A stretch of DNA of 64,000 nucleotides from Gordonia jinghuaiqii (GCF_014041935.1 NZ_CP059491.1:4650001-4714000); one strand, 5' to 3'. Positions 25,559 to 35,810 are shown, numbered from the stretch's first letter. The notes: a model not told the origin generated them from the letters alone. Numbers and translations are program-made.

Positions 25559-26934
25559 CACAGACAGTCACACCACCGGAGAAAGAGACCCCTGAACAGC
25601 GCAGCGGTCGACGCCACGCCTTCGCCGGCGCCTACCTGGGCTGGATGTTCGACGGCTATGAGACGTTCGCGACCGTCCTCGTCGCGTCGTTCATCGTCAG
25701 CGACCTCGTCGGTCCCGACGCCTCCGCGTACTACGTCGGCGGCATCCTCGCGATCACGCTGCTGTCCTGGGCGATCGGCGGCCTGGTATCGGGCGTTCTC
25801 GCCGACCGGTACGGGCGTCGCCGGGTCATGATCGTGTCGATCCTGTGGTACTCGGTGTGCGCCGGACTCACCGCCCTCGCGCCGGCCTACGGCGTGCTGC
25901 TCCTGCTGCGCTTCCTGACCGGACTCGGCATGGGTGCCGAATGGGGCGGCGGCAGTTCACTTGTCGCCGAGACCGCACCGCCCAAGCGTCGTGGCCTGCG
26001 GATCGCACTGCTGCAGAGCGGCTTCGGCGTCGGCTTCCTCATCGCCACCGGCGTCTGGCAGCTCGTCAATCAGGGCAACCCGGGTGACTGGCGCTGGATG
26101 TACGCACTCGGCGTCGTCCCCGCTCTGCTCGTCCTGTATATCCGCCGTGCCGCTTCCGACTCGCCGCTGTGGGTCAAGGCCGATCAGCAGCGCCGTGCCG
26201 TCACCGCCGCCCTGGCGTCAGGTGCACTGCGCACCGAGCAGGCCGTTGAATTGATCAAACCCACCATCAGCCAGGTCTTCTCGCACCCGGTCTACCGCCG
26301 CCGTGTCGTGATGCTGTCGACCGGGGCCCTCGCGTCGATGATCGGCTGGTGGGCCGTGTCCACCTGGATTCCGGCCCAGGCCCGCAGCATCCTCGTCGGC
26401 ACGGTCGACGACGTGCCCAGCGCCGTCACCCTCGTGGTCCTCACCTACAACGCGGCCGGTGTGGTCGGCTACCTCGTCAACGGCTGGCTGGCGGATCTGG
26501 TCGGACGCAAGCCGGTGATCTTCACCTTCTTCCTCGCCTCGGTCGCCGTCACCCCCTGCATGTTCCTGCTGCCCGACAGCAAGAATTCGCTGGTCTTCTG
26601 GGCCGCGGTCAACGGTTTCTTCACCCTCGGCCAGATGACCTGGCTGGCGCTGTACCCGAGTGAGCTGTTCCCGACCAACGTCCGGGCCACCGGCATGACC
26701 CTCGTGTTCAACCTCGCCCGGTTCCCGGCCGCCATCGGCGCCCTCATCAGCGCTTCGCTGATCACCGCGTTCGGATCGATCTCGAGCGCCGCGGTCATCA
26801 TCGGCTGCGCCGGTTACGGTCTCGGGGTCCTGGTCACCTGGTTCATGGGACCGGAGACCCGCGGCACCACCCTGCCCGCACCCGCCCAGATAGACGAGAA
26901 GCTCGACGCCGCCCCGGAAGGAGCCACCCGATGA
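25555..26934 (+). CDS. MFS transporter, metabolite:H+ symporter type
   Basis: A 459-residue 12-helix transporter. Helix 1 carries GWMFDGYETF, which includes the D-G-Y/F signature of aromatic-acid and sialic-acid symporters. Motif A is GVLADRYGRRRVM, and a second copy is GWLADLVGRKPV after helix 7. The loop PKRRGLRIALLQSG and the pair LYPSELFPTNVRATG are typical of this group. Unlike the two DHA2 pumps in the window it should be an importer, bringing in the pathway substrate. It overlaps both neighbours by 4 nt (ATGA). Confidence 0.88.
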   Translation: MTQTVTPPEKETPEQRSGRRHAFAGAYLGWMFDGYETFATVLVASFIVSDLVGPDASAYYVGGILAITLLSWAIGGLVSGVLADRYGRRRVMIVSILWYSVCAGLTALAPAYGVLLLLRFLTGLGMGAEWGGGSSLVAETAPPKRRGLRIALLQSGFGVGFLIATGVWQLVNQGNPGDWRWMYALGVVPALLVLYIRRAASDSPLWVKADQQRRAVTAALASGALRTEQAVELIKPTISQVFSHPVYRRRVVMLSTGALASMIGWWAVSTWIPAQARSILVGTVDDVPSAVTLVVLTYNAAGVVGYLVNGWLADLVGRKPVIFTFFLASVAVTPCMFLLPDSKNSLVFWAAVNGFFTLGQMTWLALYPSELFPTNVRATGMTLVFNLARFPAAIGALISASLITAFGSISSAAVIIGCAGYGLGVLVTWFMGPETRGTTLPAPAQIDEKLDAAPEGATR

Positions 26935-28166
26935 CGAGTTCCACCGACGCGGTCGGGGCACTGCACCGGCCCCCGTCGCCACTGGAGGACCCCACGAGCC
27001 CGCTGTCGCGGATCGCGCAGCAGCCCCTCATGCTCGGTTTGTTCCTTCCCACGCAGACAGGCGGCTTCTCACAGTCGACGTATCCGCGCGACACCCGCTG
27101 GGACTTCAAGTACAACCGGGACCTCACCCTGGCGGCCGAATCACACGGACTCGACTTCGTCTTCGGACTCCAGCAGTGGGTGAAGAAGGGCGGATTCGGC
27201 GGTGAGACGAACTACCGGGAGAACTTCCTGGACCCGTTCATCTCCACGGTCGCACTCGCACCGCTGACCTCGCGGATCGTCACCATCTCGACGGTGCACG
27301 TACTCTACGGTTCCTGGCATCCGCTGCACCTCGCCCGCTTCGCCGCGACCGCCGATCACATCGCCGACGGCCGCTTCGGTCTGAACATCGTGACCGGTTA
27401 CGACGCCCGCGAGCCGCTCATGTTCGGCATGGATCGCATCGAGCACGACGAACGATACGCGCGCGCAGACGAATTCGCCTCGATCATGGAAGACCTGTGG
27501 GCGGGCGAGGAAGACCTCACCCATCACGGCAGGTGGTACGACCTCGAGTCGGCGTACGTGTCTCCGCGTCCGGGGTTCGGCCGCCCGATCATGGTGTCGG
27601 CCAGCGCATCTGCGGCGGGATTCGAGTACGCCGCCAAGCACTCCGACATCGTCTTCACCTCGAGTCGCTCGGGCGCTCCGTACGCGGACGCGATGAAGTC
27701 GATCCCCGACATCACCAAGGAGATCGACGCCGCCTTCGATCGGACCGGCCACCGTCACAAGACGATCGTGTTCCCGATGGTCATCTGCAAGGAGACCCGC
27801 GAGGAGGCCTATGCCTATCGCGATGCCATCACCGGCGCCGCCGACACCGCATCGATCGTGAACTACGACGCCCGCCATCGTGCCGGCGACGCCCAGGGCT
27901 GGCCCGAACACGTTCCGGCGGACCGGGTTCTGGGTGGACACGTCCAGATCATCGGCAGTCCCACCGACGTGGCGGACCAGCTCGAGGGCCTCCACTCAGC
28001 CGGTGTCGACGGCGTTCAGCTCGGGTTCTACGACTACGGTCCTGAGCTCGAATTCTTCACCGAGGCCGTGCTCCCCATACTCCGGTCGCGCGGGCTCCGC
28101 GTGCCCGACCCCGTGGTCGGCGATGCGGCACTGCACGACTCGAGAGAAGCGGCGACCGTCCGATGA
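26931..28166 (+). CDS. LLM-class flavin-dependent oxidoreductase (alkanesulfonate-monooxygenase-like)
   Basis: A 411-residue TIM-barrel flavoprotein of a different branch from the first gene of the operon. Signatures include LGLFLPTQTGGFSQ, the FGLNIVTGYDAREPLMFG phosphate-binding region, ERYARADEFASIMEDLW and GGHVQIIGSPTDVADQL. SsuD-like enzymes use FMNH2 and oxygen to break C-S or C-N bonds or to insert oxygen. ATGA overlaps on both sides show translational coupling. Two distinct LLM enzymes in one operon imply two successive oxygenations. Confidence 0.88.
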   Translation: MTSSTDAVGALHRPPSPLEDPTSPLSRIAQQPLMLGLFLPTQTGGFSQSTYPRDTRWDFKYNRDLTLAAESHGLDFVFGLQQWVKKGGFGGETNYRENFLDPFISTVALAPLTSRIVTISTVHVLYGSWHPLHLARFAATADHIADGRFGLNIVTGYDAREPLMFGMDRIEHDERYARADEFASIMEDLWAGEEDLTHHGRWYDLESAYVSPRPGFGRPIMVSASASAAGFEYAAKHSDIVFTSSRSGAPYADAMKSIPDITKEIDAAFDRTGHRHKTIVFPMVICKETREEAYAYRDAITGAADTASIVNYDARHRAGDAQGWPEHVPADRVLGGHVQIIGSPTDVADQLEGLHSAGVDGVQLGFYDYGPELEFFTEAVLPILRSRGLRVPDPVVGDAALHDSREAATVR

Positions 28167-28927
28167 CCGTCGACGCATCCACCGAGACCGACCGGCCTCC
28201 GCTGGTCCGGGCCGACCACGACGGACCGGTCACGACCGTGACACTCGCGAACCCGGACCTGGCCAACGCGCTGACCTACGGCGCCATGAAGCAGTTCATC
28301 GACGCACTGCGCTCGGCGCACACGCAGGGTTCGTTGCTGCTGGTGGTCCGGGCCGAGGGTGACGACTTCTGCATCGGCCGGGACCAGAAGGAGAAGGTTC
28401 CCGGCGTCACCAAGGCGCAGTCGCTGGGACTCATTCTCGAGGCCAACACGGCGCTCCGGGACTTCCCCGGTGTCAGCGTCTGCGTGATCCGCGGTCGGGC
28501 GTTCGGCTTCGGTAGCGGCGTGGCAGTTCAGTCCGACCTCACCATCGCCGCCGACACCGCGACACTCGGCTTCGACGAGGTGCGCCACGGTCTCGCTCCG
28601 CTGGTCGTCGCGGAGTACCTGCCCGAGCTCATCGGTCCCAGGGCCGCGAGCGACCTGGTCTACACCGGCCGCGAGGTGTCCGCCCGCGAGGCGTTGTCGA
28701 TCGGCCTCGTGAGCCGTGTCGTCGCCGAGGCGGAGCTCGACGCCGAGGCGCAGCGGCTCGTCGACGGTCTCGTGAACACCGAACCGGGCGCGCTGCGATT
28801 GCTGAAGAGCTACTCGACACGATTGCGCGCGGGGGCGATCACCAATCCGCGGAGCTCCGCCGTCGCCGAGCTCGATGCGTGGCTGACGGCCGGGCGCCCC
28901 GAGTACCCGTCGCCGCCCTCGGGGTAG
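28163..28927 (+). CDS. Enoyl-CoA hydratase/isomerase-family protein (crotonase fold)
   Basis: A 254-residue crotonase. Oxyanion-hole segments are GDDFCIGRDQKE (about residue 70) and GRAFGFGSGVAVQSDL (about residue 112). The active-site strand is LGFDEVRHGLAP (about residue 135). Crotonases hydrate enoyl-CoAs or cleave and rearrange C-C bonds. No CoA ligase lies in the operon, so the substrate may be activated elsewhere or the enzyme may act on a non-CoA substrate. It is the last gene of the six-gene unit. Confidence 0.88.
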   Translation: MTVDASTETDRPPLVRADHDGPVTTVTLANPDLANALTYGAMKQFIDALRSAHTQGSLLLVVRAEGDDFCIGRDQKEKVPGVTKAQSLGLILEANTALRDFPGVSVCVIRGRAFGFGSGVAVQSDLTIAADTATLGFDEVRHGLAPLVVAEYLPELIGPRAASDLVYTGREVSAREALSIGLVSRVVAEAELDAEAQRLVDGLVNTEPGALRLLKSYSTRLRAGAITNPRSSAVAELDAWLTAGRPEYPSPPSG

Positions 28928-29045
28928 ACCGCCGCTGGTCGACACTCGTTCGGTTCCGCCGCCTCCGCGATCGGCGCCGTGTAGTCAGCGGCCCGGCCGC
29001 GGCGGCTGCCGTTCGTCCGGCGAACTTTCGCTCTAGGATCGTGGG

Positions 29046-30305
29046 GTGACCACGGATGGCAACGCCCGGCCTCGCACCACATCGCCGCGCCGGGCGACTC
29101 GGCAACCTCACCGCCGCCTCCGCTCGCGACTGACCACCTCGCTGCTCGGCACCGTGACTGCGGTCGCCGCCACCGTCGCGCTGGTGGCTCCCGCGCAGGC
29201 CGCACCCGCCAAGCCGACACCCGCGCCGTTCCCGGTCACCGACCTCGCCCGCCTCTACGCTTCCGACATCTCGTCGCATCCCGGCGGTGTCTACCTGCAG
29301 CCGATCGACTCGTTCACCGCGCTGCGTCGCGACCACCCCGAGGTGATGGCGCGCAACCTCGAGACCGCTGTCGCCGTCAACCAGGCAGCTGCCGACAAAC
29401 CGGCCCTGCAGCGCCGCGCACTCGCCGATGCTCACGACGATCCGCTGTGGACGATGTCCGACGCGTTCGGCGAGCAGCTGGGCCGACACTTCCGCGCCGC
29501 GCTCACCGCCGGCCGGCTGCCCAAGACCACCGCCCTGTTCAGCGACTATCTGGCCCGGGCGGGCGGCCTGGCCAACGCGACCTTCGTCGAGAAGTACGTC
29601 TTCGGCTACGACCGCCCCTTCATCGTCGCACCCGAACGTATCCGGAAGTACATGCGCGCCGGGGCCAGCGAGTACGACGCGCTCGGCAGCAGCCCCTCCT
29701 TCCCGTCCGGCCACACGAGCCTGTTCTTCTGGCGCGGCACCCTTCTCGCCTCGATGCTGCCCGAGCTCGGACCGCAGTTCCTCACCCGCGCCTCCGAGGG
29801 CGGATATCACCGCATCGTTCTGGGCGTGCACTATCCGCTCGATGTGATCGGCGGGGCGATCGTCGGCCAGGCCGCGGCCGCCGATCGACGGAACGATCCG
29901 GCCTTCCGCCGGCTGTTGGACGAAGCGTCCACCGAGATCCGTCGTGAGCTCGAATGGCGTTGCAGTGCAGCGTTGTCCACGTGCATCGGCAAGGACACGC
30001 CCTATGCGTCCGACGCCGACGCCCAGCGCATCTACGAGCAACGGCTCACCTACGGCTTCGGCCGGGTCTCGTCGGCGGCACATCCCATGGCCGTGCCGCA
30101 ACAGGCCATCGATCTGATCGCGACGGCGTTCCCGCGGCTCACCGTCGAGCAGCGGCGACAGGTGCTCGAACAGACCGCTCACGCGGCCGGATACCCGCTC
30201 GACGACCAGCGCCCGGGGCGCTCGTCGTGGCAGCGCCTGGATCTCGTGCGTGCCTACAACGCCGAGGTGACGGTGAATCGGGACGGCAACGTCACAGTAG
30301 GCTGA
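29046..30305 (+). CDS. Secreted PAP2-family acid phosphatase
   Basis: A 419-residue protein from GTG 29046. An Arg-rich N region and hydrophobic helix end in the signal-peptidase site AQA|A (about residue 51). The PAP2 signature follows in order: KYVFGYDRP (KX6RP-type, about residue 185), FPSGHTS (about 220) and YHRIVLGVHYPLDVIGG (about 258), giving the two catalytic His residues and the nucleophile-relay Asp. Class A non-specific acid phosphatases release phosphate outside the membrane. The ~120 C-terminal residues are an extension beyond the core. It stands alone, with 117 bp upstream and a long leader region downstream. Confidence 0.88.
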   Translation: MTTDGNARPRTTSPRRATRQPHRRLRSRLTTSLLGTVTAVAATVALVAPAQAAPAKPTPAPFPVTDLARLYASDISSHPGGVYLQPIDSFTALRRDHPEVMARNLETAVAVNQAAADKPALQRRALADAHDDPLWTMSDAFGEQLGRHFRAALTAGRLPKTTALFSDYLARAGGLANATFVEKYVFGYDRPFIVAPERIRKYMRAGASEYDALGSSPSFPSGHTSLFFWRGTLLASMLPELGPQFLTRASEGGYHRIVLGVHYPLDVIGGAIVGQAAAADRRNDPAFRRLLDEASTEIRRELEWRCSAALSTCIGKDTPYASDADAQRIYEQRLTYGFGRVSSAAHPMAVPQQAIDLIATAFPRLTVEQRRQVLEQTAHAAGYPLDDQRPGRSSWQRLDLVRAYNAEVTVNRDGNVTVG

Positions 30306-30420
30306 CCGTCCTGGGCGCTGCCGAGACCGGAGTGTTTGTCCACTGCGCGTTGCCAACTCGCTGCGACCCGGCACGACCGCCGGCGTTCCGTCGACTGTGT
30401 GTCCATTTCGCCGGAACAGC

Positions 30421-30450
30421 TTGACACCGACGTAAGGGTATCGCTAGTTT
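30421..30450 (+). promoter_or_regulatory. Promoter of the livJ-type ABC operon
   Basis: A perfect TTGACA (30421-30426) stands 18 bp from TAGTTT (30445-30450). This is the strongest sigma-70-like match in the region and implies a leader of about 190 nt before the ATG at 30645. The 339 bp between the phosphatase and the ABC operon hold no gene. Confidence 0.6.
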
Positions 30451-30534
30451 TCGAGTGGTCCACGTCACACCCGAGGTGGACTCAGCGCCGTGACCTCGGC
30501 GGACTGTGCCGAACCTGGGACTCAGCCAGAACAC

Positions 30535-30574
30535 TGAGTTAGCGAACTCACTCACCTCGAAGCCCCGTCGGGGC
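30535..30574 (+). promoter_or_regulatory. Palindrome and hairpin in the leader of the ABC operon
   Basis: TGAGTTAGCGAACTCA (30535-30550) has perfect 6-bp arms around AGCG and is a candidate TetR site. Just downstream, GCCCCGTCGGGGC (30562-30574) is a perfect GC-rich hairpin. Both lie within the predicted transcript between promoter and start codon. Confidence 0.5.
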
Positions 30575-30644
30575 GATGTCGCCATGCCCTCGTGCGGGGC
30601 TCTCGGCGTCGTGCCCGGAGAACATCGGGAAAGGCAGTCGAAAC

Positions 30645-31919
30645 ATGCGTTGGTCGAATTCTCGCAGGAGAGCCGGACGGTTGGCGGCGGTCGCCGTCGC
30701 CGCGGCATGCATCTTCTCGGTCGTGTCGTGTAGCAGCGACGACGGCGGATCGTCGGACGGCTCCGCCGCCGATGCCAGCGGCTCCAAGGCCTCCGGCGAA
30801 GCGATCAAGGTGGGGTTGTTCAACCCCAGCAAGGGACCCGCGACCCAAGCCGGTGTGACCACCGGCAAGCAGGCCGCCGTGGACTACATCAACAACCAGA
30901 TCGGCGGCATCGGCGGCCGGCCCATCGAGATCGTCGACTGCGGGATCGATCAGACCGCCCCTGAGTCGACGGTGTCGTGCGCCAACCAGTTCGTCGAGGC
31001 AGGCGTGATCGCCGCCATCGACGGATTCAACGCCGAATCCGCCTCAGCGGTGCCGATTCTCACCTCCGCGGGTATCCCGTTGGTCGGCCAGATCCCGTTC
31101 AACACCTCGACCGGCGCATCGTCGGAGAACCGCGTGTACTTCGGTCCGCCGCCCGCCGCCTTCCTCGTCGGATTCATGCAGCAACTCAAGGCAACGGGCA
31201 AGGCCTCACTCACGCTGGCCAACGCCGATCTGCCACAGGCACATCAGGTGTTCGACGGCCTGATGAAACCGCTCGGCGCACAGCTCGGCATCGAGGTGAA
31301 GTCCGTCTACTACCCGCCGGCCGGCCCGAACTTCACCTCGCTGGCGACCACGCTCGCCGAGGGTAGTCCCGCGGCGGCCGGACTGATGACCGCAGCCAAC
31401 GACAACATCTGCACCAAGCTGGCGCAATCGCTGCGCTCGGTCAAGTACGAAGGCACCATGTTCATGGCCGCCTGTACCGACTTCATCGACACCCTGGGCG
31501 CCCAGGCCGTTGGCGCACAGACCTATTCGCCGATCTGGCAGCCGCCGGCCATCGACTCCGCACCGGAGCCGGCCAAGGCGAATCTCGAGCTCGCCCAGAA
31601 GTTCGTCGAAGAGCAGGGCGGCACCGGCGGCTTCTACGCCTACGGCACCTTCGCCACCCTCGCCGACTTCGCGATCACCGTCGGCAATGCGAACCTGACC
31701 GATTACACCGGGGCGAGCGTGCTCGGTGCGCTGAAGGCCGTCACGGACTACCAGTCCTTCCTCGGCCCGAAGCTCAACTGCGGCAAGCCCACGACCCCGA
31801 ACTGCACCACCGAGATGCTGCTGTTCGACGTCATCGCCGAGAAGAAGACCGAACCCGCCACCGGCGGCTTCATCACCCCGCTCCCGGCTGCGCTGCAGCG
31901 CATTCCGGGCGCCTACTGA
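30645..31919 (+). CDS. Branched-chain-amino-acid-type ABC transporter substrate-binding lipoprotein
   Basis: A 424-residue type-1 periplasmic-binding lipoprotein. The signal peptide ends in the lipobox FSVVSC (Cys at about residue 29), followed by a Ser/Asp/Gly-rich linker and the mature domain IKVGLFNPSKGPATQAGVTT. A VDYINNQIGGIGGRPIEIVD segment is typical of LivJ-like proteins. ATG 30645 is chosen because the signal peptide starts there. The ligand could be branched-chain amino acids, amides or another small carboxylate. A strong hairpin separates it from the permease gene, consistent with higher expression of the binding protein. Confidence 0.9.
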   Translation: MRWSNSRRRAGRLAAVAVAAACIFSVVSCSSDDGGSSDGSAADASGSKASGEAIKVGLFNPSKGPATQAGVTTGKQAAVDYINNQIGGIGGRPIEIVDCGIDQTAPESTVSCANQFVEAGVIAAIDGFNAESASAVPILTSAGIPLVGQIPFNTSTGASSENRVYFGPPPAAFLVGFMQQLKATGKASLTLANADLPQAHQVFDGLMKPLGAQLGIEVKSVYYPPAGPNFTSLATTLAEGSPAAAGLMTAANDNICTKLAQSLRSVKYEGTMFMAACTDFIDTLGAQAVGAQTYSPIWQPPAIDSAPEPAKANLELAQKFVEEQGGTGGFYAYGTFATLADFAITVGNANLTDYTGASVLGALKAVTDYQSFLGPKLNCGKPTTPNCTTEMLLFDVIAEKKTEPATGGFITPLPAALQRIPGAY

Positions 31920-31927
31920 CACGGCCC

Positions 31928-31965
31928 GATGTGGCGGGGTGGGTTCGCACCCACCCCGCCACATC
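31928..31965 (+). terminator. 17-bp perfect hairpin between binding-protein and permease genes
   Basis: Bases 31928-31944 are exactly complementary to 31949-31965 with a 4-nt TCGC loop, 8 nt after the binding-protein stop. No T-run follows. It can act as a partial terminator or as a 3' mRNA stabiliser, raising binding protein over the downstream transporter genes. Confidence 0.8.
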
Positions 31966-32049
31966 CCGCTCTTCTCCATCCGCACACCCGACCTGCGCTC
32001 CGCACCGCGTGAGATGTCGCCGCACGCGCCGATCGAATGAGTACGCCAC

Positions 32050-34053
32050 ATGGGTCAGTTCCTCCAGTTCGTCTTCCTCGGACTCTCTACCGGCGCCATC
32101 TACTCGGTGCTCGCCTCATCCCTGGTGGGTATCTACGCCGCCACCGGGATCATCAACTTCGCGCAGGGCGCCATCGGTCTCTACTCGGTGTATCTCGTTG
32201 CCGCACTTCGCACAGAAGGCAGTCTCGTCCTCCCGATCGGCACCATCGCCCTCGGCAGCGAGGACAACCCCACCTCGATGGAACTCGCGATCGTGCTCGG
32301 CGTGCTCAGCGCAGTGGTGTGGGCACTGCTCGCGCACCTCCTCGTGTTCCGACCGCTGCGTCACGCGCCTGTCCTGGCACAGGTGGTCGCGTCCGTCGGC
32401 CTCATGCTGTTCATCCAGGCGCTCGTGCACCTGCGCTTCGACACCCAGAACCTCTTCGCCGAGTCGATCCTGCCCGAGAGCACCGTGGACATCGCCGGTG
32501 CGGTCGTCAACGTCTCCGACCTGATCCTGGCCTGCGTCGCCATCGCGATCTCGCTGACGCTCTGGGCCTACTTCCGGCTGACCACCCTGGGAGTGGCCAC
32601 CCGGGCCGGCTCCGAGGACGAGCTCGCCGCGCGATTGTCGGGCTATTCCCCCGATCGCCTCGCCGGGATCGTGTGGGCACTCACCGGCGCCGCGACCGGG
32701 CTCATCGTGATCCTCGCGTCGTTCACCATCGGCCTCACCGAGACCAGCTACACGTTCTTCGTCATCCCGGCCCTCGCCGTGGCTCTCGTGGGGCGGCTGA
32801 CCTCATTCGGGATCGCCTGTGCCGCAGGCCTTGTCCTGGGCGCCTTCCAATCGGTCATCACGTGGCTCACCACCAAGGACTGGTGGCCGGAATGGGCACA
32901 GGCCGGGCTCGGCGACGCGCTGCCGTTCGTGATCGTCGTCATCGCGCTGTTCCTCCTCGGCGGCCGAATCCCCTCCCGCGGCTCGATCGGCGAGGTGAAG
33001 ATGCCTGCGGTCCGCATCCCCCGCATCCGCCTCGTCCCGACCCTCGCGGTGGTCGGCGTGGTCGTCGTGGCGATCCTCCTCACTTCCGGTTCCTGGCGGT
33101 TCGGCGTGGTGACGTCGGTGATCCTGTCACTCATCGCCTTGTCCCTGGTCCTGCTGACCGGCTACCTCGGCCAGATCTCCCTGGCCAGCATGGCCTTCGC
33201 CGGCGCCGCCGGATTCGCCCTGTCCAAGTTGACCGCCGACTGGGACGTGCCGTTCCCGTTCAGCATGCTCTTCGCGGCCCTCATCGCGACCGCCCTCGGT
33301 GTGCTCGTCGGCGTCCCGGCGCTCCGCATCCGCGGTGCACAGCTGGCCGTCGTGACCCTGGCTGCGGCCCTGGCCATCCAGAGCTTCGTCTTCAACAATC
33401 CCGCCATCACCTCCTACGAGGGCAACCTCATCGCCGACCCGACGATCTTCGGGCTCGACCTCGGCGTGCGCGACGGCACCAACCTCGTCACCGTCCGGTT
33501 CTCGCTGATGGTGCTCATCGTCGTCGCCATCGCCACGCTCGTGGTGCTGCGATTCATGGGCGGCTCCACCGGCCGCGCATTCCTCGCGGTGCGCTCCAAC
33601 GAACGAGCGGCCGCATCCGTCGGGATCAACGTCGCGGCAACCAAACTCCTCGGTTTCGCGTTGTCGGCCTTCCTCGCCGGGATCGGCGGTTGCCTCATCG
33701 GCTACAGCCGCGGACAGCTCTCCGCCGGCTCGTTCACCGTGATGATCGGACTCACCCTGCTCGCGATGACCTACGTCGGCGGCATCACCTCGTTCGCCGG
33801 TGCGGTCATCGCCGGAATCATCGGCCCGCTCGGCGTCGGATATGTGTTCCTCAACCAGACACTCAGTCTCGGTGAGTATTACGAGCTGTTCGCCGCCGGC
33901 AGCCTGCTGCTGATGGCGGTGTTGAACCCGGTCGGCGTCGCCGGTGCGATGTCCGAGCTGGGCGAACGGATACGCGGCCACCGACACCGACGCGCCCCTC
34001 ATCCGGAGGCGCCCGGCGCGGCGCACAACGCACAGGCGGATACCCATGTCTGA
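32050..34053 (+). CDS. Fused LivH-LivM-type ABC permease
   Basis: A 667-residue double permease. Residues ~1-300 match LivH (FLGLSTGAIYSVLASSLVGI, FAQGAIGLYSVYL, and the coupling-loop-like FRLTTLGVATRAGSEDELAA). A linker near 310-335 leads to a LivM half (LSLVLLTGYLGQISLASMAF, GRAFLAVRSNERAAASVGIN). The two membrane subunits are usually separate, so this is a natural fusion that fixes 1:1 stoichiometry. The stop overlaps the ATPase start by 8 nt. Confidence 0.9.
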   Translation: MGQFLQFVFLGLSTGAIYSVLASSLVGIYAATGIINFAQGAIGLYSVYLVAALRTEGSLVLPIGTIALGSEDNPTSMELAIVLGVLSAVVWALLAHLLVFRPLRHAPVLAQVVASVGLMLFIQALVHLRFDTQNLFAESILPESTVDIAGAVVNVSDLILACVAIAISLTLWAYFRLTTLGVATRAGSEDELAARLSGYSPDRLAGIVWALTGAATGLIVILASFTIGLTETSYTFFVIPALAVALVGRLTSFGIACAAGLVLGAFQSVITWLTTKDWWPEWAQAGLGDALPFVIVVIALFLLGGRIPSRGSIGEVKMPAVRIPRIRLVPTLAVVGVVVVAILLTSGSWRFGVVTSVILSLIALSLVLLTGYLGQISLASMAFAGAAGFALSKLTADWDVPFPFSMLFAALIATALGVLVGVPALRIRGAQLAVVTLAAALAIQSFVFNNPAITSYEGNLIADPTIFGLDLGVRDGTNLVTVRFSLMVLIVVAIATLVVLRFMGGSTGRAFLAVRSNERAAASVGINVAATKLLGFALSAFLAGIGGCLIGYSRGQLSAGSFTVMIGLTLLAMTYVGGITSFAGAVIAGIIGPLGVGYVFLNQTLSLGEYYELFAAGSLLLMAVLNPVGVAGAMSELGERIRGHRHRRAPHPEAPGAAHNAQADTHV

Positions 34054-34929
34054 AACATCGGTTGTGACACAGACTCCCGAGACCACGACGCTGCTCGAGA
34101 CCGGCGGACTGTCGGTTCGATACGGCGGTGTGAGCGCCAACTCCGACGTCGATCTCACCGTCTGCGCCGGCGAGATCGTCGGCCTCATCGGCCCCAACGG
34201 CGCGGGCAAGACCACCTTCGTCGACGCCGTCACCGGATTCACCAGATCCACCGGGACCGTGTCGCTGCGCGGTGCGCGACTGGAGAAGGCCACGCCGCAC
34301 CGCCGGCGCCGCGCGGGCATGGCCCGCACCTGGCAGGCGGGCGAGTTGTTCACCGACCTGACCGTCGCGCAGAACCTCGCCGTCGCCGTGCAACCGGTGG
34401 GCCTGCGCGCCATGCTCGCCGACGTCGTCAACGGCTCGCGCCCACCCGCCGACGTCATCGACAAGGCGCTGGGCCTCGTCGGGCTGGGTGACGCCGCCGA
34501 TGCCCTGCCCGGCGAACTCACTCTGGGACAACAGAAACTGGTCGGCGTCGCGCGCGCCCTCGTCGGCGGGACCCAGCTGGTCCTGCTCGACGAACCGGCC
34601 GCGGGCCTCGACACCCATGAGAGCCGCGACTTCGGCGCCGAACTGCGGCGGATTGCCGCGACTGGTATCGGGATCCTGCTCATCGATCACGACATGTCCC
34701 TGGTCCTCGACGTCTGCGACCGGATCTACGTCCTCGACTTCGGGCGTGTCATCGCCAGCGGGTCACCCGCCGCGATCCAGGACGATCCCGCGGTGGTGTC
34801 GGCTTACCTGGGCAGCCCCGAGGTGGACCCCTCGGCGGCCGCCGGCGCCGGCGACCCGCCCCGACCCACACCCGAAACACACGCCCCCGCAACCGACTCG
34901 CCCGCGCCGGTCCCGCCGAAGGAGAACTC

Positions 34930-34933
<4 letters not shown>
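34046..34933 (+). CDS. ABC transporter ATP-binding protein, LivG type
   Basis: A 295-residue ATPase. Walker A is GPNGAGKTT (about residue 50), the signature is LTLGQQKL (about 157), Walker B is LVLLDEPAAGLD (about 178) and the switch His is LLIDHDM. The LGQQ form of the signature is usual for LivG. A Pro/Ala-rich tail of ~40 residues after the core (DPSAAAGAGDPPRPTPETHA) is not typical. It overlaps both neighbouring genes, so the five-gene unit is translationally coupled. Confidence 0.92.
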
Positions 34934-35727
<794 letters not shown>

Positions 35728-35810
35728 AACCGCCGCCTCCTAGGACCGCCACCTCCCAGGACACCGGCCGACCAACAGCCCGACGAGACGCACCAGCAAA
35801 CGGGGACGAC

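Noticed and set aside
32037..33875. 612-codon plus-strand frame overlapping the fused permease
   Set aside because: Arg/His/Pro-rich shadow frame; the permease frame has the helices and motifs.
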